Positions 51,334 through 64,000 of a stretch of 64,000 nt of DNA are shown here, piece after piece (position 1 is the stretch's first letter; each line of letters opens with the position of its first letter). The position numbers were made by a program, and so were the translations under genes. The notes below the pieces were generated by a model. The model made no database searches, was not told the origin of the DNA, and saw nothing but the letters and a program-made list of their open reading frames with translations. Source of the DNA: Cymodocea nodosa (Eukaryota > Streptophyta > Magnoliopsida > Alismatales > Cymodoceaceae); the NCBI GenBank assembly GCA_036874045.1, contig JAZBRI010000003.1:5592501-5656500 (forward strand), in the 5' to 3' direction.

Positions 51334-52240
51334 TAGAAGGTAACCCTAAAAAAATAGCTTTTTTCACAGGCTGTTTTAGCAAATACAGAGAATATTTTCT
51401 TTACTTCTGTAAGACCCTCAAGATCCCATATTTGGGGAATAACTTCATCAATTTCTTTCCTGAGTTTTGATTTCTGCCACTTCTCATCATTTTCTGCAAT
51501 CTTCGCCATACTTTTACTCAATTCATTCATTGATATAGCAATTGAATGAGATGATTCAGCATGTGGTCAGGCTATTTTCCTTGACTTTCTACAGACATTT
51601 TCACCTGTATAAGGGCTTGGTGAATGTTCATCCTCTCTACTATTAGGAAGTATCGAAGGAACTTGAGTACTGAATATAGGGAAGGTGTCCACAGGTTCTT
51701 CGGGTTCCACATGTTGTGGTGTTGTGAAATCATGGGGAACGCGACTATTCACTCCAGTTGCCATATTTCCATCAAACACTATATACAGATCATCATATAT
51801 TGTGCATGACTTTTCCTAGCATGCTTTATATTCTGGATGTTGCTATAATAAATAAATGAAGAAATTACTTAATATATGAAAGTTCAAAGAAATAAATGAA
51901 TACCGTCAAATAAAATAACATACCTACACAAATTCATCCCAAATTTCTTTGGGAATGTCAGTATGTCCACGAATGTAGTCCTACCCCCATCCACTTTGTT
52001 TGGAAATTTTTGTATAATTCTTATACATTGTCCTCCATGTTTTCATTCTACTTTCTACATGTTTTTTCTCAACATTGGCATTAGTTTTATCATTGTATTC
52101 AGCAATCACTTTTTGCCATGTCTCAGCTCTGATCTTTCCATCATGTGCTTTTGCATTTCCCTTTATTATTTCTGATGCTAAGATACCTAAAAAAATTTCA
52201 TCTTGTCTGATGCTCCAGTTCACGTACTTTTTTCTCTCAG
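51334..52240 (-). pseudogene. PIF/Harbinger ORF1, Myb/SANT-like (Myb_DNA-bind_3), broken
   Basis: The minus strand reads NWSIRQDEIFLGILASEIIKG, AETWQKVIAEYNDKT, VESRMKTWRTMYKNYTK and SGWG, a trihelix-like Myb/SANT domain typical of PIF ORF1. An intron (roughly 51930 to 51848) leads to HPEYKAC..CTIYDDLYIVF and a Glu/Lys-rich C-terminal part (MAKIAENDEKWQKSKLRKEIDEVI). At least three stop codons interrupt it. Two of them (after SGWG and after KAC) replace Trp positions as TGG to TAG, and a TGA lies near 51568. The first exon's start codon is not evident. The protein would help bind the element ends and bring the transposase to the nucleus. Confidence 0.8.
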
Positions 52241-53023
52241 AAGTTATATTCCTGTATTATGTACATTAACAAAGCTAGAACAAGTATGAAAATATCATTT
52301 TCCCTTTTGCAAGTATATTCAATCGTATACATAATTTTCTTACAAACTAAGATTATATGCATTCACAATAATATAACAATGAATCAATGAAACAATAGAA
52401 CAAAACAACAATGACACAAATACCAAAAAGGGAAATCAGTGCAATCCAACAAAATAACTTCAAGTAAAACATTGCACATGCATGCAGTATGCGGAATATA
52501 ATAGGCACATCATGTGAATTTCCAAAAATAAGATAGACCTACACTTCAAACACTCCAAATGAACAATAAGATAAATATAACAGTTTTTAACTAAACAAAC
52601 ATGATATGGCATGCCTCCATTATTTTATTATTCTAGTTTTTTATGACAATTAGATATAACTGCTATACTACAATAAGTTTAATTGTAATCTAAGGAGCAA
52701 AATGTATACAGTCTATACTAATGAATTTGATGAAAACCTGTTTAAAATTCTTAAGCCTATATAAGAAATCAACCTATTAATAATATATGTACCTTTAAAG
52801 AAATCAACCTATTAATAATATAGGTACCTTATATGAATTGACACTTTCAACATAGACAACAATCCTTATATGAATTTCTAATATGCATGGAAATTCAAAC
52901 AAATTAGCTAAACATTGCAATCATATTCAACGTAGAATCCTAATCATTGCAATCATATTCAAAGTATAATCCTAATATAAAGTTATGTTTTGTGCCTAAC
53001 CACCTACAAAAGATTCTATATAG

Positions 53024-53840
53024 ATAAATGTAAATGGTTTTGCCAACCCCACACATGACAATGAAATCCTAATAAAGTTATTTCCATTTTTCATAAAAGA
53101 GAAATCTATATCATATACATTGGAATCAACTAAATGAAATCATATGTTTATGAAACCTTTGACTACTACTGAATTTCATGAAAGAAAAATTTGAATTCAA
53201 AAAGAAACTATTGAAGGTTGAAACAAGTTAAGCAAATCCATGCACTGATTAGCATGGAAATCCACACACTGGTTTATAAAGTTGTATCATATTCATGCAT
53301 TGAAATCCATATTTTTGTTATGCTTGTTAAATCATGAAGTGCACAGAGCACACCTGAAAGTAAAAACAATAAAATATTTCACACCTGATTCCTTAATTTG
53401 CAGAGAAGTGCACAGAGCACACCTATACAAATAAATGTAAATGGTTTTGCCAACCCCACACATGACAATGAAATCCTAATAAAGTTATTTCCATTTTTCA
53501 TAAAAGAGAAATCTATATCATATACATTGGAATCAACTAAATGAAATCATATGTTTATGAAACCTTTGACTACTACTGAATTTCATGAAAGAAAAATTTG
53601 AATTCAAAAAGAAACTGTTGAAGGTTGAAACAAGTTAAGCAAATTCATGCACTGATTAGCATGAAAATCCACGCACTGGTTTATAAAGTTGTATCATATT
53701 CATGCATTAAAATCCATATTTTTGTTATGCCTATTAAATCATGAAGTGCACAGAGCACACCTGAAAGCAAAAATAATAAAATATTTCACACCCGATTCCT
53801 CAATTTGCAGAGAAGTGCATAGAGCACACCTGAAGCAAAA
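53024..53840. repeat. Tandem duplication, 407-base unit, two nearly identical copies
   Basis: The word TAAATGGTTTTGCCAACCCC starts at 53031 and again at 53438. The following 400 bases match with only scattered substitutions, up to the motif GAAGTGCACAGAGCACACCTG. The high identity marks a duplication much younger than the nonsense changes in the same element. Confidence 0.93.
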
Positions 53841-54858
53841 ACTCCATATCTTCATCCATATCCAGAGAAAATCCGTGAAATCACTTGGGTTGGAAAGATG
53901 ATTCATTCATCTAACAGACCTAAGTGACATAACTTAAAAAGCAGAACCACTTACCAAATTCCGAATTAATCCATAACACAAGAATTCTGCTCTGTTTACA
54001 AATCGATTCTGTTAATGCATAGGCTCTGAATAAAATCAGAAAACCTATTCAGATGAGCCTAAAAAATTTATCCAACTCCAGAATCGTAATGTACATTCAA
54101 AACCACTCAAAACCCATTTAAACATAGCCAAAACTCCAACAAAATCATAATGTTCGAGTAGTTGTAAGTCACTACAACTACTGCAGTTGCGGTTGCCATT
54201 AAACATTGTCGACGGGAGGACAACAAACAATGAGAATAAGAAAGAGCTTTCGTTCTCAACCAACGATCCCCATTCGAAACAAAAAACACACATATAGCAC
54301 TGACGAAATCGCTACCGTGAGTAGCACACGGAAGGAGGAAGCCGATGTACGAAACAAAAACTCAAAGGGGAAAGTGCAGAGCAGGAGTGCAAACCGATGT
54401 ATGAAATTGCTACCACGAGCTAAAGCCGACGGAAGGAGGAAGGCGATTGTGCTTTTTTCGGCTTGACATGCGATCAAGATTGACGCACGGTCGAGCTTCA
54501 CGAAACAATGTCAGTCGGGAAACCAACGCGTCAGTGCTCTTCAGAGCTTTTCCCCTTCTTTCGGACTTGGACGAAGGCGAGTCTACTTCGATCAAAAGTC
54601 GACAACACTTGCAAAGGGAAGGTCGAAGAAATCGCACCGCGAGCAGTTGACGGAAGGAGGAACTTCAACACTGACGCTTGCGCAACAACACGACGGAAGT
54701 GAAGTGAAGGGAGGAGGAAAAGAGCGTCGACAACGCTTGCGCCATCAACGATTTCTTCGACACGATTCGTCGTCGGGAGCGAAGGACAAAGGCTTTTCCC
54801 CTTCTTTCAGACCTATTATACTCAAAAATGTCTGACAAAACTTTTACACTTGTTTGGG

Positions 54859-54937
54859 AAATCATGGGAAAAGATTTCCCATGATTTTCGTCATGCACAA
54901 ATACAAGAAACAAGGGGAAACCTTTTCCCCTTGTTTC
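54859..54937. repeat. Two adjacent perfect hairpins near the PIF right end
   Basis: Hairpin 1 pairs AAATCATGGGAAA (54859-54871) with its complement at 54875-54887 around a 3-base loop. Hairpin 2 pairs GAAACAAGGGGAAA (54907-54920) with 54924-54937, also with a 3-base loop. Both arms carry the word GGGAAA, which also appears in the neighbouring sub-terminal sequence. Confidence 0.9.
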
Positions 54938-54985
54938 ATTACCTACAATTTCCCACTATTTCCTAAAGCACAAACCCCCCCTATA

Positions 54986-55478
54986 TGTTATTGATCTATA
55001 TGCAAAAATCATATCAACATGTTAATCACTTCTATTAATTTAAATGAGACATGTTTTCAACTCTCAACACTTCAAAAACCTACATCGTTTAAACCATCCT
55101 TGTCTAAGATTAGTGGAGTAAAGGCTCTCCCAGACAAACATTCCATGATTGATCTCGCAGGTGGGACCTTGCATTGCAAGTGGGGGTGAGCTTGCAGAAA
55201 ATTTTCTATGTTCTAAGGTGAAATTTACCTTGAAAGTTAGAAAAATCATGATGTGTACTCCATTATATTATTTTGATGTGGATATATCTAATTGGTAATT
55301 ATTTATGAGCAGGGTGCTGTAAGCAAGGCAACAAAAGAAGAAAAAGATTTTAGAAGATCGTGAATATTCTACAGACAAAAAATTAAATTACAAGAAAGCG
55401 ATGGTAGAGATTTTAAGGACTACATCTCAACATAAAACGCAATTAAAGAAATCAATTGCTAGTATAAATATTGTAAAT
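54986..55478. other. Spacer right of the PIF element
   Basis: The right part is the 3'UTR and downstream flank of the small lysine-rich protein gene. I see nothing else. Confidence 0.45.
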
Positions 55479-58400
55479 TCATTTGTCAATCTCCATAGCT
55501 TGGGCCACTTTAGCGTTTGTTAATGCTGATAACTTGGTCTTTAGCTTCTTCTTTCCGACTTGAAAACCACCTTTCTTCTTTTTCTTCTGGACACCATCAA
55601 CCTAACAAAAAAGAATCAATGTGTAAATAATTTCAACCATCATATACATGTGAAAGTGCAATTGAACCACTTTAAGCCAAAACCAGTGAACTTCCATTTC
55701 AAGTACCAATTTGGTTTCAAAAACATTGCTATTGGCCCAAGGCTTGCTCTCAGACACTCATTATTTTTTTAGCAATGGAAACTTTTACTAAAATCAAAAA
55801 ATATACACAAGTACGTAGAGGTGGCCAAGAAAAGCCACATAAGATGGGCTTTCAAAGAAGGGAAGTGCCACAACAACAAAAAATAAAGTGAAGTAAATGA
55901 AGAAAGGATCTCTCACCATATTCACTTAACCATGAAAAATGTCCTCACCCAAAATGAGGAAGATGATGATGAAGAATCATTTGGGGGAGAAGCTAAGGAA
56001 TGACTGAATTTGTATTTTTTTTATCATCAAACATTTGCTTAGTTACTTCTTGTTGTTGGACTGTTATTGTGTATTTATTGTCACCTTGTTGTATGGTTGC
56101 CATCTCCTATTGTCACTTGTGTTCAACAAATTATGTTAAACCATTTGGATCTTGTAACTTTGTGTTGTTACTTGTTTTTGGAATTTATTAATAATTTTCT
56201 TTTTCTTAGTTTTTACTTTGTTTTTGTAAATTTTATTATCATTACATAGCTAACATAAGTACATAATTGTGTGTGTTTGGACACAAAATTCAAACAATAA
56301 AAAAGGAAATGCTTAGGCACCATCCAAGCACTACCTAGCTGTCTAAGAACCCAATGTGCCCAGCCCTGTGACCATGGCACCTGGGATTCATTAAAAGTAT
56401 GGTGTGGGATCAAAGAAATAAATCAAATTAACTTATAAAGCTCTATTTAAGTTTCCATTAGAATAATATATATTAGTATCCATAAAAATGTATAAGTCCT
56501 CATATAGCTTTCATTCAACATTCTAATTCCACAAGTTTGAATCAAATTTCCCTACATGGAAAATGTATTCAAATTTTCTTTGATTAGGGACAAGATCAAG
56601 CAAAATGACTATTACTTCCCTTTGGTATCATCATAATTATTTCTAACATCTAATCCACCATGTCTTAACTAGTTTCCAACCTAAATGCAATTGTCCTGAC
56701 CTATAAATAGTTTTCCACCACAATATTCAGTCACTCTTCATTTTTACATACTACAACAATAACAACAATTTGAATCATAACCCCACTACATGGGGTCGAC
56801 CACATGAATTCTTTTCTTCAAAGTTCATCTTTACATACAATAAAATAATATTGGTCACAAATAAAAAGTTTCTTAAAAGTCGTGTAACACCTTCACACAA
56901 TTCATCATTGCATTCATCCTATCTTGATTTCATGAACATTAAACTCTAAATCTCTAACCTTACTTTGTACAATAACCCAAGTTATAATCTCACTACGTAG
57001 GCTCAACCACATGAATCTTTTTCTTCCATATATTTCTATTTATGATCAAATATTCAATAAAATTACGTAAATTTAAATATTTTCTCACAATTTCTAACCA
57101 AGTAGTTTTAGGTCTTCCTCTACTTCTTTCTCACAATTGCTTCTTTTAGTTTCTCCTAGACTAATTAATTATTCTTTTCAAATTGGTGTATTCTTTAGTT
57201 TTCTAAGGATATGACCAAACCACTTAATTCGATTTTCTCTTAATTTATCTTCAAATGATGCAACTCCTAATTTATTCCTAATAGAATCATTTGTTAACTT
57301 ATCTCTTATAGCATTACCACTTATGCATCTAAACATTCACCTCTACTACACTAAATTTTTTACACATAATCATGCTTTACAACCTAACATTTTGAACCAT
57401 AAAGTAAATCCAAGCGAACAACAGTTGTATTGAATTTTTCTTTTAATTTTAAGAATGTTCTTTTAATCCATAACACTTTAGAAGTATTTCTCCATTTCAT
57501 CCACTCTACTTTAATCTTATGAATAACATCATCTATAATTTCTCTATTGCTACTTATTATAGATCCTAAGTATCTAAAAGTCTTACTTTTATGAATATTG
57601 CAGCCATCTAATTGTATACATCCCTTATTATTCCTATTTTTGTTGAACCTACTCTCCACATATTCAATTTTTACCTACTCAATCTAAATCCTTTGGACTC
57701 AAAAACATCTTTCCATAATTCTAATCGAAAACTAATTCCTACCTTACTTTTACCAACTAAAACATGTCATCAACATATAGCATATACCAAGGTATTATCA
57801 TTGAATTTCCTTAGTTATTTCATTCATAATCAAGACAAACAGATATGAATTTAGTGAAGACCCTTGATGTAAACCTGTGCTTATTAGAAATTATCTACTT
57901 TCTCTTCCATTAGTTTTAACACTGGTAATTTCTTTTTTGTAGATGTCCTTTATAATATCAATATATCTAATGGGCACACCTTTTCTTTCTAAAAGCCACC
58001 ACAATAGGCTTTTTCTAAATCAATGATAACCATGTAAAGCTTCTTCTTTTTAACTCTAAAATTTTCTTTTAGTTGTCTAAGTAAATGAATAGCTTCTATT
58101 GTTGACCTACCCGGCATCAACCCAAACTGACCTTCTGTGATTTTACCCTTTCCAATTTTACTTTGTAAACAACAGAAAAAAATCTTAAGGCATAACCTTG
58201 AAGAGAAACATTTATTCAACTAACAGACGCTCTGCCATTCACTCGTACAGACTAATTTGAGATTCAAACATTCATCTGTAGCAAAAGCTACAATAAGTCC
58301 AAGGATTACAACGTTCAGCTCTCCAGTGCAGTGACATCAGTAAAACCATCCGACATTGAATTTCCATGAAGAAAGAAGAAACGATTGTTTCCATGAAAAT

Positions 58401-58801
58401 GAAAAGCAGAGCATATGCCTACTAACGCAACAAAAGATAAAACTAAGCAAGAAATTCAGAACAACCGGTAATAATGTTTTCGCACAAAAACAAATAAAAC
58501 AAACAATAAGGAAGCAAATCATCCACACTCGACATAAAAAAAATAAATGAACAGAACAGAAGAAAGGAGGAGAAAGGAAACAGAAGCAAAGATACCTTCA
58601 TCTTGGACTTCTTGGCCTGCAGCTTCATTGCCTTCCTGCCCTTCTCCTCCTTTTCTCCTGGTGACAAGTAACAGAACAGCACAAGATGAACGACTGCAGA
58701 TTGCATAGATTGAATTTAGCCAAGTCGATTGAAGATTATATACTTTTCAGATCGAACTCGTACTGCTTCTTCCTCCTCGACAGACTGTTCTTCTTCGACA
58801 T
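55479..58801 (-). CDS. Conserved small lysine-rich protein, function unknown
   Basis: Three exons on the minus strand (58801-58744, 58657-58596, 55601-55479) join in frame into 80 residues. The splice sites agree in phase and no other frame fits. The product starts MSKKNSLSRRKKQYEFDLK, continues REKEEKGRKAMKLQAKKSKMK and ends GGFQVGKKKLKTKLSALTNA..AQAMEIDK. More than a third of the residues are Lys or Arg and there is no signal peptide or membrane segment, so a nuclear or nucleolar role, perhaps with rRNA or ribosome assembly, is possible. That is inference from composition. I recall plant proteins with the same FQVGK(R/K)KLKTKL ending but no assigned function. Intron 2 is almost 3 kb and contains a truncated LINE in the same orientation as the gene. 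Confidence 0.8.
56757..58220 (-). mobile_element. 5'-truncated LINE (non-LTR retrotransposon) inside an intron
   Basis: The minus strand carries reverse-transcriptase words GQFGLMPGRSTIEAIHLLRQL (about 58140-58078) and LYMVIIDLEKAY (about 58040-58005), then a degraded FADD region near 57750. A downstream part, SKTFRYLGSIISSNREI..KVEWMKWRN (57590-57480), matches LINE C-terminal sequences. The 3' end is a TTGTTATTGTTG-type tail at about 56770-56757, after GGGGTTATGATTC. A second diverged copy of this 3'-end text lies near 56970-57030. Frameshifts and stops show that it is dead. The sequence starts in mid reverse transcriptase, as expected for 5' truncation during target-primed insertion. Confidence 0.85.
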
Positions 58802-58989
58802 CTTCTCGTCACCAGCGGACGCAGACGGTGGAGCTCGACTGTTGGACGCGCCCTACCGCCAATCTACTAGGGTTTCGAAGGGTTGCAGCCTTAGGAGTGT
58901 CTATCGGTAACCGGATCCGGATTCGAGGAGCTTCATCGGTAGTCGGTCGATCCGATAGTCGCTCAATTTGTACCATTTTTAACAACTAT

Positions 58990-59940
58990 TTTTTTATTAT
59001 CTTTTTTTTGTCATAAATTTAAAATTTGTGAAAATTATAGGTTCGATACGAATAAATCTTAAATTTGGGGAAAAAAAAAAATTCCCCAACAAAAGTATAC
59101 TTTTGTGATTTGTGCTCTTATTTGCGATAATTGAACTTGTAATATTGAATAAATTTTTTTTCAATAAATGAATCTAATTAAAAGAGGTCTTAATCTACCT
59201 TCAGTACTAACTTATTTTAAAGTAAATACGTATTCAAATAAGTACCTTCAAACATAATTTTTATCATAAAAGTAAATAAACACTTCACTTTACTATTTAT
59301 TCGAGAAATTGTCTTTAAGCTCCTTATTCAAAAATAGTGTTTGATCGTAATTTTGAACGTAACATTTATAATCCTTGTAAATTTTCCAAAAATGATTAAA
59401 GCTTTTATTTCAGAATCTAAACCAAAATAAATAATAAAAAACTTGTAAAAATAACCTTAGATTACAATTTTTTTTTTGGCAGCAATTGTTAAGGTAGTTC
59501 TAAAAGTATTCATTTTAGTTATTAGACAAATATTTCTTCGTAATCTATTTCCTTTCTTTAAACGAATCCTTTGACTTTCGTATGTATTTTTAAAAATATT
59601 TATATAATCGTTTCTTTTACATTTATAGTTTACACGAAAATTTAAAAACAAATACCAGTCCAATCAATGTCTTCTCTCTTCTTCCCGTGGTGTCAGTGAA
59701 AAATATATGCATATTATTCAATAAAAAATGAAATTTGCCAATGAAGTTGGGGTGTTAGAATACAATACAATGCATGTTCCAATATTGCCTGCCTTGATTA
59801 TTCCATATCTGTCAAGATATTATTCATATGATCTATGCTTTCTTTCTCCTCACCTCACTTACCACCTTACATTTCCCTTGCTCCAATCCACGCAATGCCC
59901 TGCAACAATGTTGGTATTTCGCTGCCTACCATTTACCAAG
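58990..59940. other. AT-rich spacer
   Basis: It lies upstream of the small lysine-rich protein gene. I see no coding sequence. Confidence 0.5.
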
Positions 59941-59944
59941 TCTG

Positions 59945-60205
59945 CCATCATCACTCCAATCTCTTCACAAAGCTAAAATAGAAGAACATGTGGACCACTA
60001 CCGATCAATGCAATCCCTGTTTGAGAAGGTGTTGGCCTTGATCGCGGCAAGCGTTCTTCTCAGACATGAGATGGCATTGTCACTCCAATCTCCTCACCAA
60101 GCTAAAGTACAAGAACACGTGTACCATTGCCAACATTAATGCAATCCCTGTTTTGAGGAGGTGTTGGCCTTGATCACAGCGAGTGCTCTTCTCAGACGTA
60201 AGATC
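59945..60205. repeat. Two-copy tandem duplication, about 130-base unit
   Basis: TCACTCCAATCTC recurs at 59951 and 60080, CAATCCCTGTTT and GTGTTGGCCTTGATC recur about 132 bases apart, followed by CTTCTCAGAC. Both copies are partly open in one + frame, but I recognise no protein. Confidence 0.8.
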
Positions 60206-61060
60206 CAACTACAAGCATCGCAAGCTTCCGTTGTTGGTCTTCTCCCAACTCCAGCAACATTACCATCGAATATCCACAACAAATGCGGCTGGGGTAAACT
60301 CGTACAACTAAGGATGGCTGATTGTCACAGACATGGATGCCAAGAATACATCAAATAGATAAGATGAGGAGAGTTGAATACCTTACTACAATAGCAAAGT
60401 AATATCTTTAAATTCTAGCAATATAATATATCGTCTTGGAGTGGCATTCTGTGCGTATAAACATAGAAATGGAGACCCACATTGGTAAACAGTGGGGTAG
60501 AAGGAAAGCGCGGTGACAGTAGATTTCTCACTGCTGCTTCTTGCGGCGTGCTGCAGTTGATCCTTTCATTATTTTGTCGTCGTCGTTTATCATCACGAGA
60601 ATAGCACAGTTCAGACACAGGAACACCTCCTCCCTCTTCCTCCCTTCTTTTCTCTTCAAGCAGAAACGGCAGAGATGGTTGAGCGGAATTAATAATGGAG
60701 TGGTAGTCAAGGGTTGGGTTGGAGGAGTGGGGCTAAGATATTGTCTCCGCTCGAGGAACCCAGTCGTGTGAAACCACCAAGCAGGCCCGAGATCCGATCT
60801 TCTTCTTCGCAGAAGAAAGAAAAGGTCTTCTTTTTTCAAGCTATTAATGTTTGTCTTTTTTGTCTTTTCTTCTTGGCTTCACTCGCCTGGCCTTTTTCTG
60901 CTGCTTTCGTTCGAAAAGTAGACGGCTTTCTGTTATTCGGCATCTCTGGAGGCTTTAGGTGCGTTTTGCTTGTTTTCTACAATAAGCTCTAATTTTGGTT
61001 TATACCTGGTTTTCAAGTTTGTTTCACTTGGATACTGTGGGGTGGAAGAAAGATGGGAAA
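60206..61060 (+). other. Promoter and probable 5'UTR of BSK gene
   Basis: A mixed-composition region with GC-rich stretches at 60690-60830 and several potential donors (for example TTTAG|GTGCGT at 60958). It likely holds the transcription start and leader of the downstream kinase gene. This is inference from position and composition. Confidence 0.35.
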
Positions 61061-61067
61061 CTTTGAA

Positions 61068-61087
61068 GGGGGGGGGGGAGGGGGGGG
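61068..61087 (+). repeat. Poly-G run (G11-A-G8)
   Basis: Eleven G, one A and eight G on the + strand, about 240 bases before the BSK start codon. It could form a G-quadruplex, and it is also a place where read errors are common. Confidence 0.95.
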
Positions 61088-61323
61088 ATTGATTTTTTTA
61101 TCCAGTAACTGAGGAACTGATCAGAGCTTTTGCTACTGTGGTGGACTGGATGTTGGTTAAATTAGCGGTTGTAAGAAGTGGTGACCATTAGTCTTTAAGT
61201 ATCAGTTATGGATTTTTCTATGTCGGGACTGAGTTGGTGGTGTTTCATTCGGAATGACTGCAGATGATTTCTTTCGAAAATTGAGATGGTAGACTCAACT
61301 GCTTGTTGACGGGCTAAAGTGGG

Positions 61324-64000
<2,677 letters not shown>

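Larger units (their letters stand above)
49060..54985 (-). mobile_element. PIF/Harbinger DNA transposon, full-length but inactivated
   Basis: The element is about 5.9 kb and carries both genes of the superfamily in the same orientation: a Myb/SANT-like ORF1 and a DDE transposase. The ends are suggested by shared sub-terminal words. TTTGTGC followed by AGGAAA..GGAAAT occurs at the left (49173, 49230) and, on the other strand, at the right (about 54945-54977). The outermost right bases are a C run (54975-54981). I could not fix an exact terminal inverted repeat or the expected 3-base target duplication, so both borders are approximate. Internal tandem repeats (86 and 407 bases) fill the non-coding parts. 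The 54240-54830 part is unusually GC-rich and would be the 5' promoter side. Confidence 0.8.

Noticed and set aside
49051..54988. CCTATATG at both flanks of the PIF element as an 8-base target duplication
   Set aside because: PIF/Harbinger elements make 3-base duplications, and the sequences inside these words are not inverted repeats. The match is probably chance.

Overview
This window is nuclear DNA of a flowering plant. Genes have many introns with GT/AG borders, the products are land-plant families (remorin, BSK, RUP, P-class PPR, HIPP, LRR-RLK), and the spacers are AT-rich and carry decayed retro- and DNA transposons. Several exons that begin genes (RUP at 12.6-13.8 kb, the PPR 5' end) are strongly GC-rich while spacers are AT-rich. 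That contrast suggests a monocot, probably not a grass; this is inference, because no species marker is visible.

Layout. 1-5.4 kb (+): the 3' ten exons of a DEAD-box RNA helicase of the Arabidopsis RH33/RH48 type, cut by the window edge. 5.95-11.5 kb (-): a splicing factor 1 (branch-point-binding protein) gene, convergent with the helicase, with an intronless coding region and a probable 3-kb intron in its 5'UTR. 12.6-13.8 kb (+): an intronless RUP-type WD40 repressor of UV-B signalling, divergent from SF1 across a promoter with a G-box. 14.4-17.4 kb (-): a five-exon remorin. 17.5-29 kb: a long gene-poor stretch with diverged direct repeats about 3.8 kb apart, several small tandem arrays and a Ty1/copia relic. 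29.3-30.8 kb (+): an intronless P-class PPR protein. 30.8-37.5 kb: gene-poor DNA with microsatellites, short tandem duplications and a second copia-like relic. 38.4-39.6 kb (-): a small HMA-fold protein of the HIPP type. 42.4-46.5 kb (+): a 13-exon LRR receptor-like pseudokinase of the At1g63430 type. 49.1-55.0 kb (-): a complete-length but mutated PIF/Harbinger DNA transposon with a Myb-like ORF1 and a DDE transposase. 55.5-58.8 kb (-): a three-exon gene for an 80-residue lysine-rich protein whose second intron holds a truncated LINE. 61.3 kb to the end (+): the first three coding exons of a BSK pseudokinase that runs out of the window.

Functionally the genes are unrelated single-copy neighbours, as is usual in plants. 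Two themes recur. Two membrane-associated pseudokinases (RLK and BSK) lack key catalytic residues. Two RNA-processing factors (helicase and SF1) lie tail to tail. I reconstructed exon borders by hand from splice signals and reading phase; every complete multi-exon model keeps one open frame from start to stop.

I did not find an undescribed biological system that I can defend. The best leads are the PIF element with two adjacent perfect hairpins and internal tandem repeats, the small lysine-rich protein gene that carries a LINE, and the lineage-specific losses of catalytic or binding residues in BSK and SF1.
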